Shown here in pieces: positions 39,186 to 49,941 of a DNA stretch of 64,000 bases. The notes under the pieces were generated by a model. It saw only the letters and a program-made list of their open reading frames with translations, did not search any database and was not told where the DNA came from. Source of the DNA: Sporosarcina sp. P34 (GTDB lineage: Bacteria > Bacillota > Bacilli > Bacillales_A > Planococcaceae); assembly GCF_002743375.1 (NCBI RefSeq), contig NZ_PDZC01000003.1, positions 62,001 through 126,000 on the forward strand, in the 5' to 3' direction. The first letter of the stretch is position 1, and each line of letters begins with the position of its first letter. The position numbers were made by a program, and so were the translations under genes.

Positions 39186-40268
39186 ATGAGCAAGCAAGAT
39201 TTAGGTGAGTTGAGAGGTATTATCGATCAGTTGAACTTAGATATTCTACGATTGATCAATGAACGCACAGGCGTTATCCAAGAAATTGGTAAGTTAAAAG
39301 AAAAGCAAGGTGTAAATAGATATGATCCGATTCGTGAACGCGAGATGCTCAACGTCTTAAAGAAGTCAAACCATGGCCCTTTACCAGACGGTATCCTTGA
39401 GCAGGTATTTAAATCTATTTTCATGTCGGCACTTGAAGTACAGCAAGATGAGCAGAAGAATGCATTGCTCGTATCCCGTACTAAAAAACCTGAAGACACG
39501 ATTGTTGACGTAAACGGCCATAAAATCGGAGACGGACATCCATCTTTCGTATTTGGACCTTGTGCAGTAGAATCTTACGAACAGGTTTTGGCGGTAGCCA
39601 AGTCCATCAAAGCAAAAGGATTAACGATGATTCGTGGGGGAGCTTACAAACCACGTACATCTCCATATGATTTCCAAGGTTTAGGGCTTGAAGGCTTAAA
39701 AATTCTAAAGCGAGTTGCAGATGAAACTGGACTTTCTATCGTCACAGAAATCATTACACCATCGCACTTAGAGGAAGCACTCGAATACGTCGATGTGATT
39801 CAAATCGGTGCGCGTAACATGCAGAACTTTGAACTGTTAAAAGAAGCTGGAATGGTCAATAAGCCAGTCCTTCTAAAGCGCGGAATGTCTGCAACGATTT
39901 CTGAGTTCGTCAATGCAGCTGAATATATTATTTCTAAAGGTAATACGGAGATTATGCTATGTGAGCGAGGAATTCGTACATATGAGACGGCTACTCGAAA
40001 CACGCTGGACATCTCTGCTGTTCCAATCTTGAAGCAAGAAACACATTTACCGGTATTCGTGGACGTTACACATTCCACTGGCCGTAAAGACTTATTGCTT
40101 CCAACAGCGAAAGCGGCAATTGCAGTAGGAGCAGACGGCGTTATGGCAGAGGTTCATCCGGATCCAGCCGTAGCATTATCGGATTCAGCACAGCAAATGG
40201 ATATTGAACAGTTTGACAAGTTCTACGAAGAGATGACTCGCTTCCTGAACACACACCAAACGATCTAA
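39186..40268 (+). CDS. aroA: Bifunctional chorismate mutase / DAHP synthase
   Basis: 360 residues. An AroQ-type chorismate mutase domain (about 1-85; [31 protein letters not shown]) is fused to a DAHP synthase domain (about 105-355; [32 protein letters not shown]). The second domain catalyses the first step of the shikimate pathway. In Bacillus AroA the mutase domain binds prephenate and chorismate for feedback control. ATG 39186 follows GGGGAGGA; an in-frame upstream ATG lacks one. Confidence 0.96.
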   Translation: MSKQDLGELRGIIDQLNLDILRLINERTGVIQEIGKLKEKQGVNRYDPIREREMLNVLKKSNHGPLPDGILEQVFKSIFMSALEVQQDEQKNALLVSRTKKPEDTIVDVNGHKIGDGHPSFVFGPCAVESYEQVLAVAKSIKAKGLTMIRGGAYKPRTSPYDFQGLGLEGLKILKRVADETGLSIVTEIITPSHLEEALEYVDVIQIGARNMQNFELLKEAGMVNKPVLLKRGMSATISEFVNAAEYIISKGNTEIMLCERGIRTYETATRNTLDISAVPILKQETHLPVFVDVTHSTGRKDLLLPTAKAAIAVGADGVMAEVHPDPAVALSDSAQQMDIEQFDKFYEEMTRFLNTHQTI

Positions 40269-40274
40269 AACATC

Positions 40275-40312
40275 CAACACCGACCCTTTATTAATAAAGG
40301 TCGGTGTTTTTC
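40275..40312 (+). terminator. aroA terminator
   Basis: AACACCGACC(C)TTTATT / AATAAAGGTCGGTGTT with one bulged C, followed by TTTCTG. Confidence 0.88.
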
Positions 40313-40402
40313 TGTATAAAATGACAGATTTCTACACAGAAAAACACAAAAAACCAGTAGAACACGGTATACTAGTAAGGAATAAAGACAGGAGGAGCAA
40401 AA

Positions 40403-41404
40403 ATGGCTATCACTATTTACGATGTAGCAAGAGAAGCAAACGTATCGATGGCAACGGTTTCACGCGTAGTGAACGGCAATCAAAACGTGAAGCCGGCGAC
40501 TCGCAAAAAAGTATTGGACTGTATTGAACGATTGGGGTACCGGCCAAATGCCGTCGCTCGTGGACTAGCTAGCAAGCGTACGACGACGATTGGAGTAATT
40601 GTCCCCGATATGTCCAAGAGTTACTATGCAGAGCTATCCAGGGGGATTGCAGACGTTGCCACGATGTATGAGTACAATATCATTATTTCCAATTCAGACA
40701 AGAGTACCTCTCGAGAAGTGGAGTTGTTTGAAGATCATTTGGGCAAGCAAGTAGATGGACTGATCTTCATGAGTGACTCTATTTCACCTGAAGTACGAAA
40801 AGAAATGAAGACAGCGAACGTTCCGATCGTCTTGGCAGGAACATTGGATTTTGAAACCAATGTACCATCCGTCAATATTGATCATGAACAGGCCGCATTT
40901 GAAGTAACAAAAAGGTTGATCGACAATGGCCATAAGCGTATTGCATTTGTTTCGGGACCTTTTACGCGTGATATTAATCGTGTGTGCAAACGTGTTGGGT
41001 ATATTCGTGCGTTAGAAGAAGCAGGGATGACGATCGATGAGTCATTGATCGTGGAAACTGACAATACGTATGATGAGGCTTACGAGAGCTGGAATGTACT
41101 AGGTAAGCTAGCTGATCCTCCGACGGCTGTCATGACGAGCAGTGACGAAGTTGCCGTAGGTATTATGAATGGTGTGCGTGATGAGAATCTTAGAATTCCT
41201 GAGGATGTGGAGATTATTTGTTTCCAACACTCTATTCTTGCGCGTATTGTCCGTCCACAGTTGACCGCGATTGTGGTGCCTTTGTATGATTTAGGTGCCG
41301 TATCGATGCGTTTGTTAACGAAGTTAATGAACAAAGAAGAAGTAGAAGAGACAGAAGTTATTCTACCGTATTATTTAGAAGAGCGGCAATCGGTTAAAAA
41401 ATAG
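40403..41404 (+). CDS. ccpA: Catabolite control protein A
   Basis: A 333-residue LacI-family regulator. The N-terminal helix-turn-helix and hinge read TIYDVAREANVSMATVSR and NAVARGLASKRT, the CcpA form. The core binds the HPr-Ser46-P corepressor. The full-length effector domain is present. AGGAGGAG precedes the ATG. Its predicted target in this window is the cre at 7341-7354. It is monocistronic, with the acuABC operon converging on it. Confidence 0.96.
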   Translation: MAITIYDVAREANVSMATVSRVVNGNQNVKPATRKKVLDCIERLGYRPNAVARGLASKRTTTIGVIVPDMSKSYYAELSRGIADVATMYEYNIIISNSDKSTSREVELFEDHLGKQVDGLIFMSDSISPEVRKEMKTANVPIVLAGTLDFETNVPSVNIDHEQAAFEVTKRLIDNGHKRIAFVSGPFTRDINRVCKRVGYIRALEEAGMTIDESLIVETDNTYDEAYESWNVLGKLADPPTAVMTSSDEVAVGIMNGVRDENLRIPEDVEIICFQHSILARIVRPQLTAIVVPLYDLGAVSMRLLTKLMNKEEVEETEVILPYYLEERQSVKK

Positions 41405-41484
41405 GTCGGAGTCGTTGCCTATGTAATGCGTGTTTTGAATCTACAACACTCATACGTTGTTTTTTAATAGGTAGAAATGAGAAG

Positions 41485-41517
41485 AGCAACTTATCTGAGC
41501 GATAAGTTGCTTTTTAT
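41485..41517. terminator. Bidirectional terminator between ccpA and acuC
   Basis: AGCAACTTATC / GATAAGTTGCT with a 5-nt loop and TTTTTATT on the plus side. Confidence 0.88.
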
Positions 41518-42671
41518 TATGATTTTCGGATGATGTGCAAAGCTCTTGTTAGCATTTGCTCGTTTTTTTCATTGATGTCATATTTACGAGGAACTGGTTC
41601 GTATAGATCTTCAGGGTCTTCCCACGTCTCAATTAGTGAAACAGGTGACTCGGGTTGCCATTTATTTAACCAGGCTTCTGGAAGTCTTCCAGTCGGTGTG
41701 GGGATGTCTTTCATCGTAAGCCATAAGTGCGACCACGCACGTGGTACTACGCGCCAGATGTCGTATCCGCCACCGCCGATTGCAATCCATCTTCCATCAC
41801 AAAATTCTTCCGCTATATCTTTTGCAAGTTTTGGAATTTCTTCGTAGATCTTCATGGTGCCATATAGATGCGTGAGTGGATCGAAGTAGTGTGCATCTGC
41901 TCCGTTTTGTGTAAGAATGACGTCGGGCTTGAAGTGTTCTGCCACTTCACGCAAGGCAGTTTTATAGATATGTAGGAACGATTCATCTTCCGTAAAAGCG
42001 TCGATAGGGAAGTTGAATGAGGTACCGTAACCCGCTCCATTTCCTCGTTCCGTCACATTTCCTGTCCCGGGAAACAAGTAGCGACCTGTTTCATGGATAG
42101 AGAATGTACAAACATTTGGATCATCATAAAACGTCCATTGCACGCCATCACCGTGGTGCGCGTCGGTATCCACATATAATACGCGGGCTCCATATTTTTG
42201 CTGTAAGTATTTAATAGCTACAGAACTATCATTATAAATACAGAAGCCAGATGCTTTCCCTTGGAAGCCGTGATGCAAGCCGCCGCCAAGGTTCAACGCA
42301 TATCTTGAACGACCTTCCATTACTTCTTCAATCGCTGTAAGTGTACCGCCTACGAGCAATGCACTCGCTTCATGCATGCCAGTGAAGAAAGGAGTATCTT
42401 CCGTACCGATACCGTAAATACTACCGATATTTTCGCTGATATTTCCCGAACTCGCCTTTTTAACGATTTCGATATACTTTGCGTCATGAGCGAGAAGCAA
42501 TTCTTCGTCTGTGGCTGTGCGCGGAATGACGATTTCATTAGGCTTGATCGTATTCATTTCATCTAGTAAATCTTTTGTCAAAATGATTCGCTTTTGATTA
42601 AAAGGATGGGTATCCGAAAATTCATAGTTTAGTTGGTCAGGAGAAAAGATAAAACTCGCTTGTTTTTTCAT
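41517..42671 (-). CDS. acuC: Acetoin utilization protein AcuC (zinc deacetylase)
   Basis: A 384-residue member of the class I histone deacetylase fold. Motifs: GGGLHHGF near residue 135, the paired YVDTDAHHGDGVQ near 170 (zinc Asp/His), FSIHETGRYLFPG near 200 and GGGGYD near 300. In B. subtilis AcuC removes acetyl groups from acetyl-CoA synthetase, opposing AcuA. Overlaps acuB by 4 bp. Confidence 0.95.
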   Translation of the reverse strand: MKKQASFIFSPDQLNYEFSDTHPFNQKRIILTKDLLDEMNTIKPNEIVIPRTATDEELLLAHDAKYIEIVKKASSGNISENIGSIYGIGTEDTPFFTGMHEASALLVGGTLTAIEEVMEGRSRYALNLGGGLHHGFQGKASGFCIYNDSSVAIKYLQQKYGARVLYVDTDAHHGDGVQWTFYDDPNVCTFSIHETGRYLFPGTGNVTERGNGAGYGTSFNFPIDAFTEDESFLHIYKTALREVAEHFKPDVILTQNGADAHYFDPLTHLYGTMKIYEEIPKLAKDIAEEFCDGRWIAIGGGGYDIWRVVPRAWSHLWLTMKDIPTPTGRLPEAWLNKWQPESPVSLIETWEDPEDLYEPVPRKYDINEKNEQMLTRALHIIRKS

Positions 42672-43312
42672 ACGCCCATCTCCGGTTCACTTGGCCATAG
42701 AACTTCAAATCCTTGTTTTTTTAATCCTTCAATGATCGGAAGGGGATTCATTCGTTTAATGCGGATAGCGAGAATTTTGTACTCTTCGTTATCTTGATAA
42801 GGATAGACAAGTACACTAAGCACGTTCGTATTGTGTTCGTGAAATACTTTAGATGCCTCATATAAAATACCGGGCGTGTTCGGCACGCGGATCTGAATGT
42901 GTGAACTGGGCTGATTGGCACCTGTTAACTCAATATAGTTATAAAGTAAATCTGTTTTCGTTAGAATACCGACCAGCTGATAATTGGAAACGATGGGTAA
43001 GCAACCAATTTCATACGTATAAAACATTAACGCAGCTTCCTCCGCAAAGTCCCGTGGATGGCCGATCAAAAGGTCAGTTTTCATAATTTTATCAAGCGTG
43101 GTTTCATAAAGTGAAGGTTCCAATCTTTGCGAAATACTTGAAGGAGAAGCTTCTTTGACGTCACGGTCTGTAACGAGTCCTTCGATCTGTCCATCTTTCA
43201 CGATGGGGATGTGGCGAATTCGTTTTTCTTTCATCAGTTGCACTGCATCTGCAATCGTATGTGTAGAATTAAGCGTAATCACGTCTGTCTTCATAATGTC
43301 TTGTATTAGCAT
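42668..43312 (-). CDS. acuB: AcuB, CBS-pair and ACT domain protein
   Basis: 214 residues. Two CBS repeats (MKTDVITLNSTHTIADAVQ at the start and IMKTDLLIGHPRDFAEEAA near 77) are followed by an ACT domain (IQIRVPNTPGILYEASKVF near 138). The middle gene of the acu operon. Its role is unproven, though the domains suggest nucleotide and amino-acid sensing. It starts 15 bp after acuA. Confidence 0.94.
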   Translation of the reverse strand: MLIQDIMKTDVITLNSTHTIADAVQLMKEKRIRHIPIVKDGQIEGLVTDRDVKEASPSSISQRLEPSLYETTLDKIMKTDLLIGHPRDFAEEAALMFYTYEIGCLPIVSNYQLVGILTKTDLLYNYIELTGANQPSSHIQIRVPNTPGILYEASKVFHEHNTNVLSVLVYPYQDNEEYKILAIRIKRMNPLPIIEGLKKQGFEVLWPSEPEMGV

Positions 43313-43327
43313 GATTATTCCTCACTT

Positions 43328-43960
43328 TCAATAATTAACTCGATTTTTGAAACGTACACGGTCAAAGCGTTCGATGGATTCTTGATCAACTCTTTTTCCA
43401 ATTCTCGCCATTAATGCATTGGCAGGGTGGGAACAAATTTCAGGATCATCAGTGGAGAAGAATTCCATGCCACCTGCACGCATCATTTTCTCCATCATTT
43501 TACGATAATCCCATACTGTCAAACCAGTCCCTTTTAAATCCCAGTGCCAATAATATTCAGTCGTAATAATAATATAATCTTCCATCGCATCATCCAACAT
43601 CGATAATTCTAGTAAGGATTTACCGATACGTGCGCCGCGATAATCCGCAACTACTTCGATGGCGCCTAGTTCTATTAAATTGGCTAATTCTGCTTCATAC
43701 CAGCGTTCGAGTGGATCAGGATAAAGAAACGTAACATACCCAACAATCATATTATCGATTCTCGCTATATTGATCCGGCCTTCAGGAAACGCTGCAATTT
43801 TCACCAATGCTTCTTGTTGTTGTGTAGATGGGCGGAATGCTTTCAGTCCTTCGTGAAATTCAAACGATGCCAGTCGTTCTGATGAAACAGGTCCTTCTAT
43901 GACCAGTTCATCTTCGTTATGCGGAAATGTTCTGGAAAAGTAGGTCTTTTCATGTTTCAA
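43328..43960 (-). CDS. acuA: AcuA, GNAT acetyltransferase of acetyl-CoA synthetase
   Basis: A 210-residue GNAT protein. The acetyl-CoA-binding region is VVADYRGARIGKSLLEL near residue 119. FHEGLKAFRPSTQQQEAL near 36 is AcuA-specific. B. subtilis AcuA acetylates and inactivates acetyl-CoA synthetase. TTG 43960 is chosen over GTG 43969 because GAGGTG, 6-7 nt upstream of the TTG, overlaps the GTG itself. acsA, which is divergent in B. subtilis, is absent here. Confidence 0.93.
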   Translation of the reverse strand: MKHEKTYFSRTFPHNEDELVIEGPVSSERLASFEFHEGLKAFRPSTQQQEALVKIAAFPEGRINIARIDNMIVGYVTFLYPDPLERWYEAELANLIELGAIEVVADYRGARIGKSLLELSMLDDAMEDYIIITTEYYWHWDLKGTGLTVWDYRKMMEKMMRAGGMEFFSTDDPEICSHPANALMARIGKRVDQESIERFDRVRFKNRVNY

Positions 43961-44162
43961 ATAGTTCACCTCTTCCTAATATATCTACCCTTTGTACGCT
44001 CAACTACTCGCTGTAAGTTCGGTACGTGCTGCTCTGTGTTAAGTATACAATTTATAGTGAGAAAAAGTATATAATTATCCTAAAATCACTGAATTGTCGG
44101 TAATTATCTATGCGAAGTAAAAAATGGTGAAGTTTGAAGGAAGAAGGAGAGGAGTGGTTGTC

Positions 44163-44297
44163 ATGCGATTTGGTGAAAATTTTCGTAAAAAACCGGATGA
44201 CAATTTAGAATGGTCATCCGGCTTGTTAGTTATTCTTTTGCTGCTGGAGCTGCATCCGGCTTTGGTTCCGGTGTCGCTTCAGGCTTTGTTTCAGGTG
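44163..44297 (+). CDS. Doubtful short ORF with a strong ribosome site
   Basis: A 44-codon frame opens at ATG 44163, 10 nt after AAGGAGAGGAG. It ends inside the 3' end of the antisense PBP gene and spans that gene's terminator hairpin. It could be a leftover translation start of a lost divergent gene. Real expression is doubtful. I recognise no family. Confidence 0.2.
44184..44221 (-). terminator. PBP terminator
   Basis: Perfect arms CCGGATGAC / GTCATCCGG; on the minus strand they are followed by TTTTTTACG. Confidence 0.9.
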
Positions 44298-47190
44298 TAG
44301 GTTCTGGTGTAGTCTCTGGTTTAGCTTCCGGCTTTGATTCAGAATGGGTATCCGGTTTTGTGTCCGACTTTGCATCCGACTTCGTTTCTGGAGATGTCGT
44401 ACTTGGTTTAGCTCCAGTATTCGTATCTGATTTCGGCTGTGCTTTTGGTGCAGGTGCCGAATTGGTTACAGTGTTGGAAGGTCCCGAGAGTAAGCCAGTA
44501 ATATCAACTGCGCGTACGTAGTATGAACCATATCCGACTTTATACGATCTAGAAGCACCATCATGAACCGTACCGATTTTGACACCGTTCTGATAAATGT
44601 AATAACCGATTACATCATTAGAAGACGAAGCAGTCCATGTAAGAACAGATCCATTTTGTCCTGTTGATACGGCTGCAGGTGGTACGTTGTCTGCAGGGAA
44701 TGTAGATCCTGCGACGGTGCTTGCATATCCGCCACGACCTGCAAGAAGTTTGGAAGCATCTCCACCTAAGCGTCCAAGCATCCGCTTACCATATTCAGAA
44801 GTTACACCAATACCGCCGGACGTGACAAATTCACGAGGAGTAGAAGCTAATGCCTGATATAGTTTGCCATTCACTCGAACAGCTGCAGATGAAACGATAC
44901 TGTCATCTACTTTCGTAGGAACCATCTTTTTCGAATTAAATAAATCTGATCGAACAAGTCCTGCTGCTGAACAAGCAGTAGAAGGAGCTAGTCCCGAAAT
45001 GCCACAGAATGAACGTGTTACGACGCCATTCGGGCGTTTAAATGTATCTCTTGCTTTAATCGTTTCCGGTATGACCGTATTGGCTACATTCATCAATTGT
45101 CCGTACAATCGTGCTGTCCGTTCTGATGGGTGCATTTGACCGCTGTTGTAGCCGTGATATAACGGTGTATTGCGATTTTTATAACCCATCCAAACACCAA
45201 GCGATACATTTGGATTATAGCCGACTAGCCAAGCATCCCCGTAATGCTGGGATGTCCCTGTCTTCGCAGCTAAATCGGGACGGAAATTCATTAAGCCAGG
45301 TAAACGTGCAGCTGTACCGTTACCTTTTAGTACATCACGCATCATATCAGTGATGATATAAGAAGTTTCTGGACTAAACACTTCAACAGGTTTTGCTTTG
45401 TGTTCAAATACTATGTTACCTTTCATGTCTTCAATTCGTTCGATCATATACGACTCGATGAATTGACCACCATTAGCGAATGTAGCGTAAGCATTTGTGT
45501 TTTCTTCTACAGTGACATCCATAGTACCTAATGATGCAGAAAGACCCATGCCTGCCTTATCGGTAGCATTTGCAAATTTCATTTTCTTAAGAAAATCAAT
45601 AGGATTTCTATCTATTATTTGGTCGTATAGACGGATAGTAGATAAGTTTTGAGAACGTGCCAGTGATTCACGGGCTGGTAATACACCGAACTCACGGTCG
45701 AAATAGTTACCGGGTGCGTAACTGCCTCTTCTAAACTTCACATCCACTAGTGGACTACCTGCACCAATTACACCATATTCAATGGCAGGTGCATAAACCA
45801 GTAATGGTTTCATGGAAGATCCGTTTTGTCGGTAAGCTTGAGTAGAATGATTCAATGCTTCCAGTTCGTAATCACGTCCACCCACGAATGAAAGTACTTT
45901 CCCTGTATGGTTCTCGATCATCGACGCACCGACTTGAACAGGATTTTCTTTCGTAATCATTTTACCTGACTCTTCATCCAGTGTTTCCGTAGTATACGTA
46001 TAGCCGTAGTACTGAAAGCTGTCAGCGACTTCATTCATCTTGTCATACAGCTCTTTGTTGATAGTAGAGTAGATACGATAGCCGTCTGTTCGCATAGAAC
46101 GGTCTGCCATAATTTCGTATTTTTCCTTAATCTTGGAGTCTCCTTCAAAACGATCCGCGTCAATGCCATCTTTTTCAGCCAAAACTTTAGCTAAAATTTC
46201 GATTGTGCGATTTTGAATTTCTTGTGTGACATACGGATAACGTTCAGTAGCACGACGTGAAGGCTGTCTAAAGTCTTTCGTTACGTCATACGCAAGAGCT
46301 TCCTGATATTCGGCTTCTGAAATATAGCCTGCATCGCGCATACGGAACAATACGGTCTTCATCCGGTTTACACCATACATCAGCTTCTCGCGTTCCTTAA
46401 TGCCTTGGTTCTTACTGTAGAAAGGCGTGTATGTATACGGTGCTTGTGGAATACCCGCAATATATGCAGCTTGAGGTAAACTTAAATCCTTAGCTTTTAT
46501 ACCAAAGATTCCGCGAGCGGCTGTTTCGATGCCTGCGATATTCTGCCCCGAAACATCCCGACCATAAGGAATGATATTCAAATAGGCTTCTAGAATCTCA
46601 TCCTTCGTCATGAAGTGTTCCAGGCGCATAGCTAGCAAGATTTCTTTAGCTTTACGTTCATAAGAAACTTCGTTCGTCAAGATCTGGTTTTTCACTAACT
46701 GCTGAGTGAGTGTCGATCCGCCCGTTTGACTGTCTGAGTTCGTAACATCTTGGAACACTCCGCGGAATATCGCTTTTGGCACGATGCCCTTATGCTCTTC
46801 GAAGTATTCATCTTCAGTAGCTAACACGGCGTCCAGTGCATACTGTGAAACTTTATCCAGCGTAATTTGTCGGCGCTCAATGTCCGAGTTGATCTTGCCT
46901 AGATAGATACTGTCTGCAAAGTACATTTCAGAAGTCTCTTCATAATTAAACACCTGATCCCGAAGTTCTTCCTTAGTACGTAACGGTTCTTTCGCAACAA
47001 GAGAAGCGAAATATCCTGCACCAACTGAACTCGCAAATACGGCCCCGATGACGGCGAAGATAATGAGTAATAAAAACAAGTTCCAAAGTACACCGGTTCC
47101 AATGCGAAGTTTTTTGGCCCAAGGCTCTTTTTTTGCTTGTTCAAACCTATCTTCAAGTTGCTTAATTCTATTATTCTTTTCGTTGTTCAA
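44230..47190 (-). CDS. Class A penicillin-binding protein (transglycosylase/transpeptidase) with FN3 domain
   Basis: 986 residues. Cytoplasmic N-terminus, one membrane helix (LWNLFLLLIIFAVIGAVFA, about 34-52), GT51 glycosyltransferase (ATEDEYFEEHKGI, GGSTLTQQLVKNQ), then transpeptidase with active SxxK in GSSMKPLLVY, SxN as SQN and KTG in AAKTGTSQHYGDAW. Next is a fibronectin-III-like domain (YYIYQNGVKIGTVHDG) and a low-complexity tail of Pro, Glu, Lys and Thr. It polymerises and cross-links peptidoglycan. Start TTG 47190 follows GGGGGGAG; an extended -10 TGATATAAT lies upstream. The tail may be wall-spanning or variable. Confidence 0.93.
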   Translation of the reverse strand: MNNEKNNRIKQLEDRFEQAKKEPWAKKLRIGTGVLWNLFLLLIIFAVIGAVFASSVGAGYFASLVAKEPLRTKEELRDQVFNYEETSEMYFADSIYLGKINSDIERRQITLDKVSQYALDAVLATEDEYFEEHKGIVPKAIFRGVFQDVTNSDSQTGGSTLTQQLVKNQILTNEVSYERKAKEILLAMRLEHFMTKDEILEAYLNIIPYGRDVSGQNIAGIETAARGIFGIKAKDLSLPQAAYIAGIPQAPYTYTPFYSKNQGIKEREKLMYGVNRMKTVLFRMRDAGYISEAEYQEALAYDVTKDFRQPSRRATERYPYVTQEIQNRTIEILAKVLAEKDGIDADRFEGDSKIKEKYEIMADRSMRTDGYRIYSTINKELYDKMNEVADSFQYYGYTYTTETLDEESGKMITKENPVQVGASMIENHTGKVLSFVGGRDYELEALNHSTQAYRQNGSSMKPLLVYAPAIEYGVIGAGSPLVDVKFRRGSYAPGNYFDREFGVLPARESLARSQNLSTIRLYDQIIDRNPIDFLKKMKFANATDKAGMGLSASLGTMDVTVEENTNAYATFANGGQFIESYMIERIEDMKGNIVFEHKAKPVEVFSPETSYIITDMMRDVLKGNGTAARLPGLMNFRPDLAAKTGTSQHYGDAWLVGYNPNVSLGVWMGYKNRNTPLYHGYNSGQMHPSERTARLYGQLMNVANTVIPETIKARDTFKRPNGVVTRSFCGISGLAPSTACSAAGLVRSDLFNSKKMVPTKVDDSIVSSAAVRVNGKLYQALASTPREFVTSGGIGVTSEYGKRMLGRLGGDASKLLAGRGGYASTVAGSTFPADNVPPAAVSTGQNGSVLTWTASSSNDVIGYYIYQNGVKIGTVHDGASRSYKVGYGSYYVRAVDITGLLSGPSNTVTNSAPAPKAQPKSDTNTGAKPSTTSPETKSDAKSDTKPDTHSESKPEAKPETTPEPTPETKPEATPEPKPDAAPAAKE

Positions 47191-47255
47191 AGTTTTCTCC
47201 CCCCAAAAATCTTACTCATTATATCACAGAATCAGAAGGAAATATGCAATAAATG

Positions 47256-47283
47256 TTGACTTTCATTGGAAGTTGGGTAAAAT
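47256..47283 (+). promoter_or_regulatory. tyrS promoter
   Basis: TTGACT (47256-47261), 16-bp spacer, TAAAAT (47278-47283), ahead of the T-box. Confidence 0.7.
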
Positions 47284-47299
47284 TGAACTCATACGAAAT

Positions 47300-47534
47300 T
47301 ACATGTCGAAAAAACCGAAGTAATGATAGTGAGTTCCGTTTAAGAGAGACAGCGGTTGGTGGAAGCTGTTCGGTGCACTATACATGAATTACAGTTTTGG
47401 AGTGTACGTTTTGCGCAACGTTACTAGCGCCTCAAAGCCGGAGAGTATTTACTCTCAAGCCGGGTGGTACCGCGTTATAAATCATCAACTAACGTCCCTG
47501 CATGATCATTTTTTGATCGTGTGGGGACTTTTTA
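47300..47534 (+). ncRNA. T-box leader, tyrosine specifier
   Basis: AAGAGAGACAGCGG marks the base of stem I near 47342. The specifier loop GAATTACAG has TAC at 47390-47392, a tyrosine codon. The T-box GGGTGGTACCGCG is at 47462-47474. The terminator pairs GTCCCTGCATGATCA with GATCGTGTGGGGAC and ends in TTTTT at 47529-47533. Uncharged tRNA-Tyr would induce tyrS. Confidence 0.95.
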
Positions 47535-47556
47535 CGTTGAAAATAGGGGGATATAG

Positions 47557-48825
<1,269 letters not shown>

Positions 48826-48938
48826 CTTGGAGTTAGTGAATTGAAAAAAGAGTATATGCTGTACGCTATGACATTAAGGTTTCCTGTTCAGTATCAAGGA
48901 TCGAGTATATAATAAGTTGCGTAATTCATAATGGATGA

Positions 48939-48967
48939 AAAGGCATCTCTTCGGAGGTGTCTTTTTG
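48939..48967 (+). terminator. Terminator downstream of tyrS
   Basis: AAGGCATCTC / GAGGTGTCTT (one or two G-T pairs) then TTTG. It lies about 110 bp after the stop codon and marks the edge of the accessory region. Confidence 0.7.
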
Positions 48968-49087
48968 TATTTGAAATAACATGCATAATTGATAGCGGGA
49001 ATCATTAAAAGTGCCTATGTAAAACAGTCATATTCGTTTGAACGAACAAAGAAGTTGGATACATAAGCACTGTAAAATTATACGTTT

Positions 49088-49378
49088 TTATTTAGTTAAC
49101 AACTTTTTGATAATGCGTATATCTGTGTCGTGGTCGTTTAGTAAGCGCTGAGTTTTACGCATATCATCTGATTTTGCTTTGTTGTAAAAGATTTGTTCAG
49201 ATAACGCATCGGCTTTCTGATTGGGGACAATGGGGCTTATATCTAGTTCTGAAATTGCCTGTTTCATAAACTTTTGTTCCTCTTTGATAATAGAAATATC
49301 GGTCTTTAGTGTAGAAATATTTCGCTCTATATTGCTAACTTTGTCGATCAAGAGTTCAAGCAGTTCACGATCTGTCAT
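49088..49378 (-). CDS. Hypothetical coiled-coil protein
   Basis: 96 residues from ATG 49378, which has AGGAGGG 6 nt upstream. Residues about 4-45 have heptads of a coiled coil (LLELLIDKVSNIERNISTLK). The rest is charged and helical. The frame is open to 49432, but the ribosome site fixes the shorter start. I recognise no family. Small coiled-coil proteins of this kind are common in prophages, which suits the region. Confidence 0.7.
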   Translation of the reverse strand: MTDRELLELLIDKVSNIERNISTLKTDISIIKEEQKFMKQAISELDISPIVPNQKADALSEQIFYNKAKSDDMRKTQRLLNDHDTDIRIIKKLLTK

Positions 49379-49580
49379 AAAAACCCTCCTATTTTTTATC
49401 TTACCATGTTTTAAATGACTTGTATAGAACATATATTCTTGTTTTTCTTTCTAAAGAAGTTATTTAGGAAACGACAGCTGTGAATGTTTAAGAAAACACG
49501 AAAACTTAGTGCTCATATCCTCGCAAAAAAGGGTTTTCTTTCTCTATGTCGAATACTGTAGATAGAGGGAAGTGAGAAGT

Positions 49581-49784
49581 TTGAAAAAGTACAGAGTACA
49601 ATACCACTTTGCAGGCGCTGAAAGCATTTTAAGAACAGTAGAAGCAGCAGATCAAGAAGAGGCATTAGGGATCGCAACCAATTCCCGAAGCAATGATATT
49701 GTTTTTACGGATAGTAAAGGAACGTTATATTGTTTCTTTTATAGAGATGTAAAATATGTTTCAGTCACGGAAGATAAAGCATAA
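49581..49784 (+). CDS. Hypothetical protein, 67 aa
   Basis: A small soluble protein, predicted beta-alpha-beta, starting MKKYRVQYHFAGAES and containing AADQEEALGIA. TTG 49581 is chosen because GGGAAGTGAG lies 4-13 nt upstream. A clear terminator follows. No family recognised. Confidence 0.7.
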   Translation: MKKYRVQYHFAGAESILRTVEAADQEEALGIATNSRSNDIVFTDSKGTLYCFFYRDVKYVSVTEDKA

Positions 49785-49794
49785 TTGTCATTCA

Positions 49795-49826
49795 GAGCGT
49801 CCTTTTGAGGGGCGCTCTTTTTATTT
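49795..49826 (+). terminator. Terminator of the 67-aa gene
   Basis: AGAGCGTCC / GGGCGCTCT (one G-T) followed by TTTTTATTT. Confidence 0.88.
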
Positions 49827-49941
49827 GATTTATTTACTTATCATAATGAAGCCTTGCCTCCTAATATTTTGTAATAAAAAACTGTGAAATATAGTTGATT
49901 GCACGTCTCTAAGTGGTACAACGGACGTATCACATTGAAAC

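Noticed and set aside
44210..44521. A 103-codon plus-strand frame rich in SGFVSG
   Set aside because: It is the antisense of the low-complexity PBP tail and has no ribosome site.
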